From contig JAJUGV010000004.1 in assembly GCA_029265795.1 (NCBI GenBank), positions 1 to 64,000 on the forward strand: a stretch of 64,000 nt of DNA, written 5' to 3'. Every line of letters starts with the position of its first letter. Within the stretch, counting starts at the first letter, position 1. Shown here piece after piece: positions 50,058-57,625 of this stretch. Origin of the DNA: Alcaligenaceae bacterium. Lineage in GTDB: Bacteria; Pseudomonadota; Gammaproteobacteria; Burkholderiales; Burkholderiaceae_B. A program made the translations under genes and the position numbers. The notes beneath the pieces are model-generated. The model was not told the DNA's origin, did no database searches, and saw nothing but the letters and a program-made list of their open reading frames with translations.

Positions 50058-51140
50058 ATGGAGCTCGATTTCGGCATTTTCATTCTGATGCAGCAACGCA
50101 ATCAGAACAAAACCGCGGCGCAAATCATCAGGGAGGCGGTGGAGCAGACGGAGGTGGCTGACCAGAACGGCTTTGCTGCAGCTTGGTATGCCGAGCACCA
50201 CTTTTCCAATTACGGTCTGTGTCCGTCCCCGCTGATGATGGCCGCTTATTGTGCCGGCCGTACCAAACAGATCAGAGTCGGTTCGGGGGTGGTTATCGCT
50301 CCGCTTTATACGCCGGCCCGGCTGATCGCCGAGATCGGTCTGGCCGACCAGCTTTCCGGCGGCCGTCTCAATTTGGGCATCGGTGGCGGCTACCAGCAGT
50401 TTGAGTTCGAGCGTTTCGGCGTCAGTCTGGAAAATGCAAAGGAGAAAACGCTGGAAATGCTCGACATGATCGAGCTGGCATTGACTCAGAAGAAGTTCGA
50501 GTACGACGGCGAATATTTCAATCAGCCGGTGACGGCAATCAGTACACGCCCGGCTCAGAGCCCGCTGCCTCCGGTGTGGATCGCCAGCGGTGATCCCTTG
50601 CTGATGCGCCGGGCATTGCGCTCCGACTATCACGTGTTCATTTCCGGGGGGCTGGGCGGCAGCAAACGGCTGGGCGGTTTTCGGGAATCCATCGACGCAT
50701 TAGCCACCAGCGAGGGCAAGGATCCAGCCAAGGCCAAGGTGGCAATGCTGCGTTTTGCCTATGCCAGCGATAACAAAGCCGAAGTTGAACACTATGTTGA
50801 TTGCGCCCGTTATCAGCAGCGTATCGCGGTCAGCCTGAAGCGTCGGACCGAATCGGTGGAAGACGATTACATGGTGACCGAGCAGCCTTATGACGATGAA
50901 TTGCCCTTCGAGAAACTGATGCGCAATCTGCCGGTCGGGTCGGTGGATACGGTGATTGAGCGGCTGCTGACGGATATTCGTGCTGTTCGTCCGGTGCATG
51001 TGGCGCTGCAGACCCAGGTGGGTGATTTCGATCACCAATTGATGCTCAAGCAGCTCGAACTTTGGAATCGCGAGATCATCCCGACGATTCGGCAAGAGCT
51101 GGCGCGCGACAAGGCGGCCTCTGCGGAGGTGCAAGCGTGA
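50058..51140 (+). CDS. LLM class flavin-dependent oxidoreductase (luciferase-like monooxygenase)
   Basis: MELDFGIFILMQQRNQNKTAAQIIREAVEQTEVADQNGFAAAWYAEHHFSNYGLCPSPLMMAAYCAGRTKQIRVGSGVVIAPLYTPARLIAEIGLADQLSGGRLNLGIGGGYQQFEFERFG. Confidence 0.93.
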   Translation: MELDFGIFILMQQRNQNKTAAQIIREAVEQTEVADQNGFAAAWYAEHHFSNYGLCPSPLMMAAYCAGRTKQIRVGSGVVIAPLYTPARLIAEIGLADQLSGGRLNLGIGGGYQQFEFERFGVSLENAKEKTLEMLDMIELALTQKKFEYDGEYFNQPVTAISTRPAQSPLPPVWIASGDPLLMRRALRSDYHVFISGGLGGSKRLGGFRESIDALATSEGKDPAKAKVAMLRFAYASDNKAEVEHYVDCARYQQRIAVSLKRRTESVEDDYMVTEQPYDDELPFEKLMRNLPVGSVDTVIERLLTDIRAVRPVHVALQTQVGDFDHQLMLKQLELWNREIIPTIRQELARDKAASAEVQA

Positions 51141-52348
51141 CGAGCGGCGTTGCGAAGGAAAACCGCAGGCCGCTCGAGGGCATCCGTGTTCTGGATGTCA
51201 GTCGCGTGCTTGCCGGCCCGTTCTGCGGGCAGATGTTGGCGGACATGGGGGCGGATGTCATCAAGGTCGAATCCCCGGAAGGCGACGAGAATCGTCAGTG
51301 GGCGCCCATTACTGAAGACGGCGAAAGTTGCAACTTCATGAGTGTGAACCGCGGCAAGCGTGGTATTTCGCTGAATCTTAAAGCGCCTGAAGGTCAGGAA
51401 GTGCTTTATGCCCTGCTCGAAAACACCGATGTCCTGCTGCACAGCTTTCTGCCCAGTCGTGCCCGCATGCTTGGTATAGAGGAAGTAGCGCTGCATCAGC
51501 GCTTTCCCAATCTGGTCATCTGCAGCGTTTCTGCATTTGGCGCGCGTGGGGATCTCGCGGACCGGCCCGGCTATGACGCCTTGTTCCAGGCGTTCTCCGG
51601 CATCATGTCCTTCACGGGCGAGCGCGACGGCGGTCCGGTGAGATCGGGTGTGTCCTTCGTCGATATGACGACCGGCATTCTCGCGTACTCGGGTGTCGTG
51701 ACCGCGTTGATGGGACGCGCCTTGACGCAGCGGGGCACGATTGTGCGGGCTTCGCTGCTGGAAACAGCTGTCTCTCTGCTGGGTTATCACGGCGTGGGCT
51801 GGCTGCAGACGGGTGCTTTACCTCGTCGTGAAGGGTCCGGCCTGTGGAGTCTGGTGCCTTACCAGGTGTTCCGTTGCCAGGATGGCGAAATTCTGACTGG
51901 CGCGCTTAATGACGGCACATGGCGCAAGCTGTGCCGGGCCGTGGGGCGGAGCGACCTGGAAAATTCCCCCGAACTGGCCACGAATGCGGGTCGGCTGGCA
52001 CAACGTGACGCCGTGATTGCCGAATTCACGCAAATCTTTGCGACGGATACCGTGGCAAACTGGATGCGTCGTTTGGAAGCCCAAGGGGTCCCGGTCGCGC
52101 CGTTGCACACCATCGCCGATGCACTGACTCATCCTCAAAGCCTCGCCAACGAAATGGTGGTTGAAGTAGACGGCGGCGATGGTAAGACCCTCAAACTGCT
52201 GGGTACCGGCTTCAAAGTGGGTGATGGGCCACAACATTCACCTCGGCGACCTCCTCGGTTGGGCGAGCACGCCGAAGAAATCCTAAGAGAAATAGCCGGC
52301 TTTGACACCGACCGTATCGAGGCACTGCGCAGCAAGGGAGTCATCTGA
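51137..52348 (+). CDS. CaiB/BaiF (family III) CoA-transferase
   Basis: GTG start overlapping upstream TGA; PLEGIRVLDVSRVLAGPFCGQMLADMGADVIKVESPEGDENRQW. Confidence 0.93.
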   Translation: MTSGVAKENRRPLEGIRVLDVSRVLAGPFCGQMLADMGADVIKVESPEGDENRQWAPITEDGESCNFMSVNRGKRGISLNLKAPEGQEVLYALLENTDVLLHSFLPSRARMLGIEEVALHQRFPNLVICSVSAFGARGDLADRPGYDALFQAFSGIMSFTGERDGGPVRSGVSFVDMTTGILAYSGVVTALMGRALTQRGTIVRASLLETAVSLLGYHGVGWLQTGALPRREGSGLWSLVPYQVFRCQDGEILTGALNDGTWRKLCRAVGRSDLENSPELATNAGRLAQRDAVIAEFTQIFATDTVANWMRRLEAQGVPVAPLHTIADALTHPQSLANEMVVEVDGGDGKTLKLLGTGFKVGDGPQHSPRRPPRLGEHAEEILREIAGFDTDRIEALRSKGVI

Positions 52349-52349
52349 C

Positions 52350-53132
52350 ATGGCGGGCGTGTCGATTCACATCACGCAGGGTGTCGTCACCTGCACGCTG
52401 GATAACGGGCAGCGTCGAAATGCTTTGACCGCCGGCATGTTGGCCACACTTATCGAGACGCTTAAGCAAGCTCAAACCGATAGCGCTCTGCGCGCGGTTG
52501 TCGTCCGTGGTGCAAATGGCACCTTTTGTTCAGGTCGTGATCTGAGTGAACTCGACGCACAAAGGGATCACCGCCCCTCGCCCGAAGACGCCATTGCCCC
52601 CGTTACGCAGCTCGCGCGGGCGATGCACGCCTGTCCCGTACCGACTCTTGCGGTAGTGGAAGGCAAAGCGGTCGGTCTGGGGGTCGCGCTGGCAAGCTGG
52701 TGCGACATGGTCATTGCTACTGATTCCGCGCTGTTTTCAATCCCGGAAGCACGCGCGGGCGTGCCGCCGACCTTTACTGCAGTGTCTCTGGCACAAACGC
52801 TTGGGCAGCGTCGGGCGCTGTCCCTATGTCTTACCGGACGCCCTTTGAGTGCGACGCAGGCCCAGTCCTTTGGTTTGGCGCATTTTGTGTTTCCCGATGC
52901 CGACTTCGAAGCGCAAGTGCAAAACTTAGTACAGGACCTGCTCAAAGGGGGCCCGAATGCGCAACGCCACTGCAAGGCGCTGCTTGGGCAAGTGGGAAGC
53001 GACGCTTTCGATGCCGCCATTCAGCTCGCACAGCGGGCCGCTATCGACGCGATGGGAAGTGCAGAGTCGCAGGAGGGCATTCAGGCTTTCAAGGAAAAGC
53101 GCCCGCCCGCTTGGTACAAGGGCGGACTTTGA
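52350..53132 (+). CDS. Enoyl-CoA hydratase/isomerase family protein
   Basis: Crotonase motifs: NGTFCSGRDLSEL, AVVEGKAVGLGVALASWCDMVIATDSALFSIPEARAGVPP. Confidence 0.92.
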   Translation: MAGVSIHITQGVVTCTLDNGQRRNALTAGMLATLIETLKQAQTDSALRAVVVRGANGTFCSGRDLSELDAQRDHRPSPEDAIAPVTQLARAMHACPVPTLAVVEGKAVGLGVALASWCDMVIATDSALFSIPEARAGVPPTFTAVSLAQTLGQRRALSLCLTGRPLSATQAQSFGLAHFVFPDADFEAQVQNLVQDLLKGGPNAQRHCKALLGQVGSDAFDAAIQLAQRAAIDAMGSAESQEGIQAFKEKRPPAWYKGGL

Positions 53133-53165
53133 ACAATTTGATGATCAAAACACTGGAGGTGGACC

Positions 53166-54110
53166 ATGGCTGCCGATAAAGGCCAGGACAAAGATATGAA
53201 TATGGCGGGCAAGGTAGCGGTGGTGACCGGAGCCGGCCGCGGCATTGGGCGGGAAGTTGCACTGACTCTCGCTCGCCGGGGGGTCAGCGTCGTCGTCAAC
53301 GATGTCGGTGCTTCACTGGACGGCCGCGAGGAAGGCGAAAGCCCCGCCGCCGAAGTTGTGCGCCTGATCACAGAAGAGGGTGGGCAGGCAGTCGCGAACC
53401 GGGCCAGCGTGGCGGAATGGGAATCTGCTGCGTCAATCGTTCAGCAGGCCATCGACTCCTTCGGTCGCATTGATTACGTGGTGAACAATGCGGGCATTCT
53501 GCGCGACAAAATCTTTCACCACATGGATCCCGCAGACTTCGAAGCCGTAGTGAAGGTGCATCTCTTCGGTTCGTTCTATGTGAGTCGGGCTGCCGCTCCG
53601 CATTTCCGTAAGCAGGAGAGCGGTGCGTTCGTACATATGACCTCGACGTCGGGTCTGATCGGCAGCATCGGCCAGGCCAATTACGCGTCGGCCAAGCTGG
53701 GCATTGTGGGCCTGTCGCGTTCACTGGCGTTGGAAATGTCCCGCTTCAATGTCAGGTCAAACTGCATTTCTCCAAGCGCTTTCAGTCGCATGATCGAGTC
53801 CATTCCCGGCGCTTCGCCCGAAGAACAGGCGCGCAATCTGGAGATGCGCCGCTCACGCACCCGACCTGAGCAAATTGCGCCGGTCGCCGCCTACTTACTG
53901 AGCGATGCCGCGAAACACATTAGCGGGCAGATCATCGGCGTGCGAGGCAACGAGTTGTACTTGTACAGTCAGCCTCGCCCGGTACGAATTCTTCAGAACA
54001 GCCAAGGTTGGGATCAGCAAAGCCTGACCGAGCAGGTGGGCGAAGGCTGGCGGTCTTCCTTCATCCCGCTAGAGCGCACACGCGATGTCTTTCCCTGGCA
54101 GGCCCAGTAG
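53166..54110 (+). CDS. SDR family oxidoreductase, MFE-2/17beta-HSD4-like
   Basis: KVAVVTGAGRGIGREVALTLARRGVSVVVNDVGASLDG, VNNAGILRDKIFHHMDPADFEAVVKVHLFGSFYVSRAA, YASAKLGIVGLS. Confidence 0.9.
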   Translation: MAADKGQDKDMNMAGKVAVVTGAGRGIGREVALTLARRGVSVVVNDVGASLDGREEGESPAAEVVRLITEEGGQAVANRASVAEWESAASIVQQAIDSFGRIDYVVNNAGILRDKIFHHMDPADFEAVVKVHLFGSFYVSRAAAPHFRKQESGAFVHMTSTSGLIGSIGQANYASAKLGIVGLSRSLALEMSRFNVRSNCISPSAFSRMIESIPGASPEEQARNLEMRRSRTRPEQIAPVAAYLLSDAAKHISGQIIGVRGNELYLYSQPRPVRILQNSQGWDQQSLTEQVGEGWRSSFIPLERTRDVFPWQAQ

Positions 54111-54127
54111 CTCGGCAGGAGTCCGTA

Positions 54128-55015
54128 GTGATCAAACGTGAAACGCTGATGAACTGGCCCTTTGACGAAAAGGTTCACGCTTATACCAAGCGGGATGCCA
54201 TGTTCTATGCCCTGAGCATCGGATTCGGCAGCGATCCAATGGATCCGACGCATTTGAACCATGTTCTGGAAGACAACACGCGTGTCTTTCCCACCATGGC
54301 GCTGGTACTGGCGCATCCCGGCCCCTGGACGGCGGATTCGGCTACCGGCGTCAACCGCAAGGGCGTGGTGCATGGCGAACAGCGCCTGGTGATTCATAAG
54401 CCCCTGCCGGCAGAGGGCACCGTGCGCTCACGCAATCGAGTCACCGCCGTGATCGACAAGGGCGAAGGGAAGGGCGCAGTGATCCACACCGAGCGCAATC
54501 TCCACGATGTGAAAACAGGTGAGTTGCTGGCAACCATCCAAGGAACTACTTTCTGCCGACGCGATGGGGGGTTTGATAAGGAGGGGGGCGGGGTCGAAGC
54601 ACCCGTCCGTCCGGAACCCCCGGCCCGGCCGGAGCGGCCCTGCGATGTATCTGTAAACATGCCCACGTCGGCGGGGGCCGCACTGCTGTATCGGCTCAAT
54701 GGGGATTACAACCCGATTCACTCGCATCCCGAGGCCGCCAAAGCTTCCGGGTTTGAACGTCCCATCACCCATGGTCTGCTGACGCTGGCGCTGGCTGCGC
54801 GGGCATTGGAAGCCGAGTGTGCACCCAGTTCGCTCATTGAGATCAATGCGCGCTTTTCGTCGACCATGGTGCCCGGGGAGACGCTCCATGTCGAGATCTG
54901 GCATGGGCGCGAAGGTGAGGTTTGGTTCCGGGGCCTTTGCAAGGAACGAGGCGTCGAGGTGCTGTCGAAAGGCTACGCACGGCTCGCTCACATTGAACAG
55001 GAAGCGGCATCATGA
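54128..55015 (+). CDS. MaoC family dehydratase (double hotdog, MFE-2 hydratase-like)
   Basis: GTG start; N-terminal VHAYTKRDAMFYALSIGFGSDPMDPTHLNHVLED; C-terminal YRLNGDYNPIHSHPEAAKASGFERPITHGLLT hydratase 2 motif. Confidence 0.9.
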   Translation: MIKRETLMNWPFDEKVHAYTKRDAMFYALSIGFGSDPMDPTHLNHVLEDNTRVFPTMALVLAHPGPWTADSATGVNRKGVVHGEQRLVIHKPLPAEGTVRSRNRVTAVIDKGEGKGAVIHTERNLHDVKTGELLATIQGTTFCRRDGGFDKEGGGVEAPVRPEPPARPERPCDVSVNMPTSAGAALLYRLNGDYNPIHSHPEAAKASGFERPITHGLLTLALAARALEAECAPSSLIEINARFSSTMVPGETLHVEIWHGREGEVWFRGLCKERGVEVLSKGYARLAHIEQEAAS

Positions 55016-55380
55016 AAGTCATTCGATTGCAAACTGCATTTCTGGTTTCCGCTGACATGGATGCCCAGAGCCGGTTCTACGAGCAGGCGTTGGGGCTCAA
55101 ACTCAAGTTCCGTGATGGTGATCGCTGGGCACAATACGATGCCAACGGCACCAGCATTGCTTTGGCCAGCCGCGAGGAGGCGCACCCCGCTACGCAAGGT
55201 GCGGTGCTGGTGTTCGAGGTCGAAAATTTCGACGGTGTGGCTGAGCACATCGAGCGACATGGCGGCCTGTGCCTAGGAGTACGCGACATGGGATCGCACG
55301 GTGCCGTGCTGTCGGCTAAGGACCCGAACGGCAATATCGTTCAGTTCTTTTGCCGGGCGGGGACGGAGCCAACGCGCTGA
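55012..55380 (+). CDS. VOC family protein (glyoxalase/bleomycin resistance/dioxygenase fold)
   Basis: FLVSADMDAQSRFYEQALGLKLKFRDGDRWAQYDANG, KDPNGNIVQFF; ATGA overlap with upstream gene. Confidence 0.9.
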   Translation: MKVIRLQTAFLVSADMDAQSRFYEQALGLKLKFRDGDRWAQYDANGTSIALASREEAHPATQGAVLVFEVENFDGVAEHIERHGGLCLGVRDMGSHGAVLSAKDPNGNIVQFFCRAGTEPTR

Positions 55381-55391
55381 AGGAGCACACT

Positions 55392-56363
55392 ATGCAAATC
55401 TGCAAGAACGACCCGCAAATCGCCGCCTTTGATCCTCGGGAGTTCCGACGGGCACTGGGAACCTTCCCTACAGGTGTGGCCATCATTACCACAGTCACCG
55501 CTGCGGGGGTGCCGGTAGGTCTCACCTGCAACTCCTTTAGCTCGGTGTCGCTGACTCCCCCGCTGGTGCTGTGGAGTCTGCGGCGCGAGAGCAGAAGTCT
55601 GCAGGCATTTCGGGAGTCCAGCCATTTTGCGATCAATATCTTGTCAAAAGGGCAGAGTGTATTGTCGTCGCGCTTTGCCAGCAGCAAGATCGCCGACAAG
55701 TTCGAAGGGGTGTCTTACACCGCGGGAGCCGGCGGAGCCCCCATTATTGATGGCTGCCTGGCCCGTTTTCACTGCCGCAATTTTGCTGAACATGAGGCCG
55801 GGGATCACATCATTTTCATCGGGCAGGTCGAAAGATTCGACATGACGGCGGATGTCGAGCCGCTGGTCTTCTATCAGGGGGATTACATGACCCTGGCCCA
55901 ATCACTGAGCGAGATCGGCGCGAACGAAAATATTTCGATTCCCGAACTCATTGACGCTCGGGCACGTATTTACAGAAGCCTGTTGGAGCTGGCGTGCGTG
56001 CATGGCAGCGAAGAAGACTTCGACGCGATCGAGCGGCACCTGGTGGCCATGGAAGTGCTTACGAAACGCGAGGCAATGGTAGACCGGGCTCATGCCGCAC
56101 TACACTTTTTCAAGTTGATCACGAAAGCGGCCCACAACGAACCGCTGACCGTGGTGGCCCAATCGCTGGATACGCTCATGCATCAGGCGGTAAACGACCA
56201 GGCCATGACCATGAGCTGGCCGTCAATGTTTCAGCCGGAACTCATTCCCTTGCGTCAGCGTATGCTCGAGGCCATGCGTGCCCGAGATGCCGGCGCCGCC
56301 ATTGAGGGGCTGGATGAATACTTTATGCAGGTGCGGCGTTATCAGAATGCTCGCACCCGCTGA
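55392..56363 (+). CDS. Flavin reductase family protein with C-terminal FCD (GntR effector domain)-like extension
   Basis: N-terminal FRRALGTFPTGVAIITTVTAAGVPVGLTCNSFSSVSLTPPLVLWSLRRESRSLQAFRESSHFAINIL; C-terminal about 150 aa helical, LIDARARIYRSLLELACVHGSEEDFDAIERHLVAMEVLTKREAMVDRAHAALHFFKLITKAAHNEPL. Confidence 0.85.
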   Translation: MQICKNDPQIAAFDPREFRRALGTFPTGVAIITTVTAAGVPVGLTCNSFSSVSLTPPLVLWSLRRESRSLQAFRESSHFAINILSKGQSVLSSRFASSKIADKFEGVSYTAGAGGAPIIDGCLARFHCRNFAEHEAGDHIIFIGQVERFDMTADVEPLVFYQGDYMTLAQSLSEIGANENISIPELIDARARIYRSLLELACVHGSEEDFDAIERHLVAMEVLTKREAMVDRAHAALHFFKLITKAAHNEPLTVVAQSLDTLMHQAVNDQAMTMSWPSMFQPELIPLRQRMLEAMRARDAGAAIEGLDEYFMQVRRYQNARTR

Positions 56364-56369
56364 AAACAC

Positions 56370-57509
56370 ATGAACGCAGACAGGAGCCCACTGGTGTCAA
56401 GTCGCTTGTTCTCGCCACTGCAGCTGCGGTCGCTCACCTTGCCCAACCGAATTGTGATCTCGCCGATGTGTCAGTACAGCGCCGTTGAAGGCAATGCTAA
56501 CGATTGGCACCTGTTGCATTTCGGGCAGTACGCAGTTTCCGGCGCGGGCCTGTTCATTATTGAGGCAACGGCAGTGGAGCCCGAGGGCCGCATCACCCCC
56601 GAATGTTTAGGGCTCTGGAATGATGAGAACGAAGCCGCGCTGCGCCGGGTGTTAGATACGGTGCGACCGTTTGCCTCGATGCCCTTCGGTATCCAGCTTG
56701 GACATGCAGGGCGCAAGGCCTCGGTGCGACGCCCGGGTCTGGGGCGCGGAAGCCTCACCCCCGAAGAGGGCGCATGGCAGACCAAAGGCCCCAGCACGCG
56801 TCCCTATGGGCCCGGCTGGCCGATACCCCAGGCGCTCGATCGGGCAGGCATGCAGCGGGTCATCCAGGCATTTGTTCGAGCTGCCCAACGCGCAGACCGG
56901 TTGGGCTTGGATCTTCTGGAAATTCATGCCGCGCACGGTTATTTGCTCAGCTCATTTCTGTCGCCGCTGGCTAACGACCGAACGGACGAATACGGGGGCA
57001 GTCAGATAAACCGCATGCGCTTCCCCCTTGAAGTGTTCGCGGCGGTACGTGAGGTGTGGCCACACCATAAACCCATGGGCGTCCGGTTTAACGGTAGTGA
57101 TTGGAACGACGCCGGGCTGACATTGCAAGACGGCATCGCTTTTGCCAACGAGCTTAAGCGGGGCGGCTGCGATTATGTGGATATTTCTTCGGGCGGGAAC
57201 GCGCCGTCGCGTATCCCGTTACGGCCGGGTTATCAGGTGCCATTTGCAACCGGCATTAAGCAAGCAGTAGACATCACCACCATGTGTGTGGGTCTGATTC
57301 GCGACCCTCATCATGCCGAGGCCATCGTCGCAAATCAGGAAGCTGATCTCGTCGGTATTGGCCGGGGTATGTTGAACAACCCGCGCTGGGCCTGGCATGC
57401 CGCCGAAGCTCTTGGCGCTCCCTTTGAAGTGCCGCATCAGTATCTGCGCGGCGCAACCAGCGAGGGCGTACCGTCGCAGGACATGGTCATGGTGAAGGAT
57501 CCCGTCTGA
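56370..57509 (+). CDS. NADH:flavin oxidoreductase/NADH oxidase, OYE family (YqjM/NamA-like)
   Basis: LFSPLQLRSLTLPNRIVISPMCQYSAVEGNANDWHLLHFGQYAVSGAGLFIIEATAVEPEGRITP, IHAAHGYLLSSFLSPLANDRTDEYGG. Confidence 0.94.
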   Translation: MNADRSPLVSSRLFSPLQLRSLTLPNRIVISPMCQYSAVEGNANDWHLLHFGQYAVSGAGLFIIEATAVEPEGRITPECLGLWNDENEAALRRVLDTVRPFASMPFGIQLGHAGRKASVRRPGLGRGSLTPEEGAWQTKGPSTRPYGPGWPIPQALDRAGMQRVIQAFVRAAQRADRLGLDLLEIHAAHGYLLSSFLSPLANDRTDEYGGSQINRMRFPLEVFAAVREVWPHHKPMGVRFNGSDWNDAGLTLQDGIAFANELKRGGCDYVDISSGGNAPSRIPLRPGYQVPFATGIKQAVDITTMCVGLIRDPHHAEAIVANQEADLVGIGRGMLNNPRWAWHAAEALGAPFEVPHQYLRGATSEGVPSQDMVMVKDPV

Positions 57510-57547
57510 CGCTTCGGCACAAATCGGCGCCGGCCGCCGCGGGCGGC

Positions 57548-57578
57548 TTGACCTTCCCATGATGGAAAGGTTTATGCT
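57548..57578 (+). promoter_or_regulatory. CueR-type promoter/operator of copA
   Basis: TTGACC - 19 bp - TATGCT with dyad ACCTTCC-N7-GAAAGGT at 57551-57571. Confidence 0.85.
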
Positions 57579-57625
57579 GGCAGTATTCAATAGAACGATA
57601 GAACCGCTGAATACTGGAGCCGATC

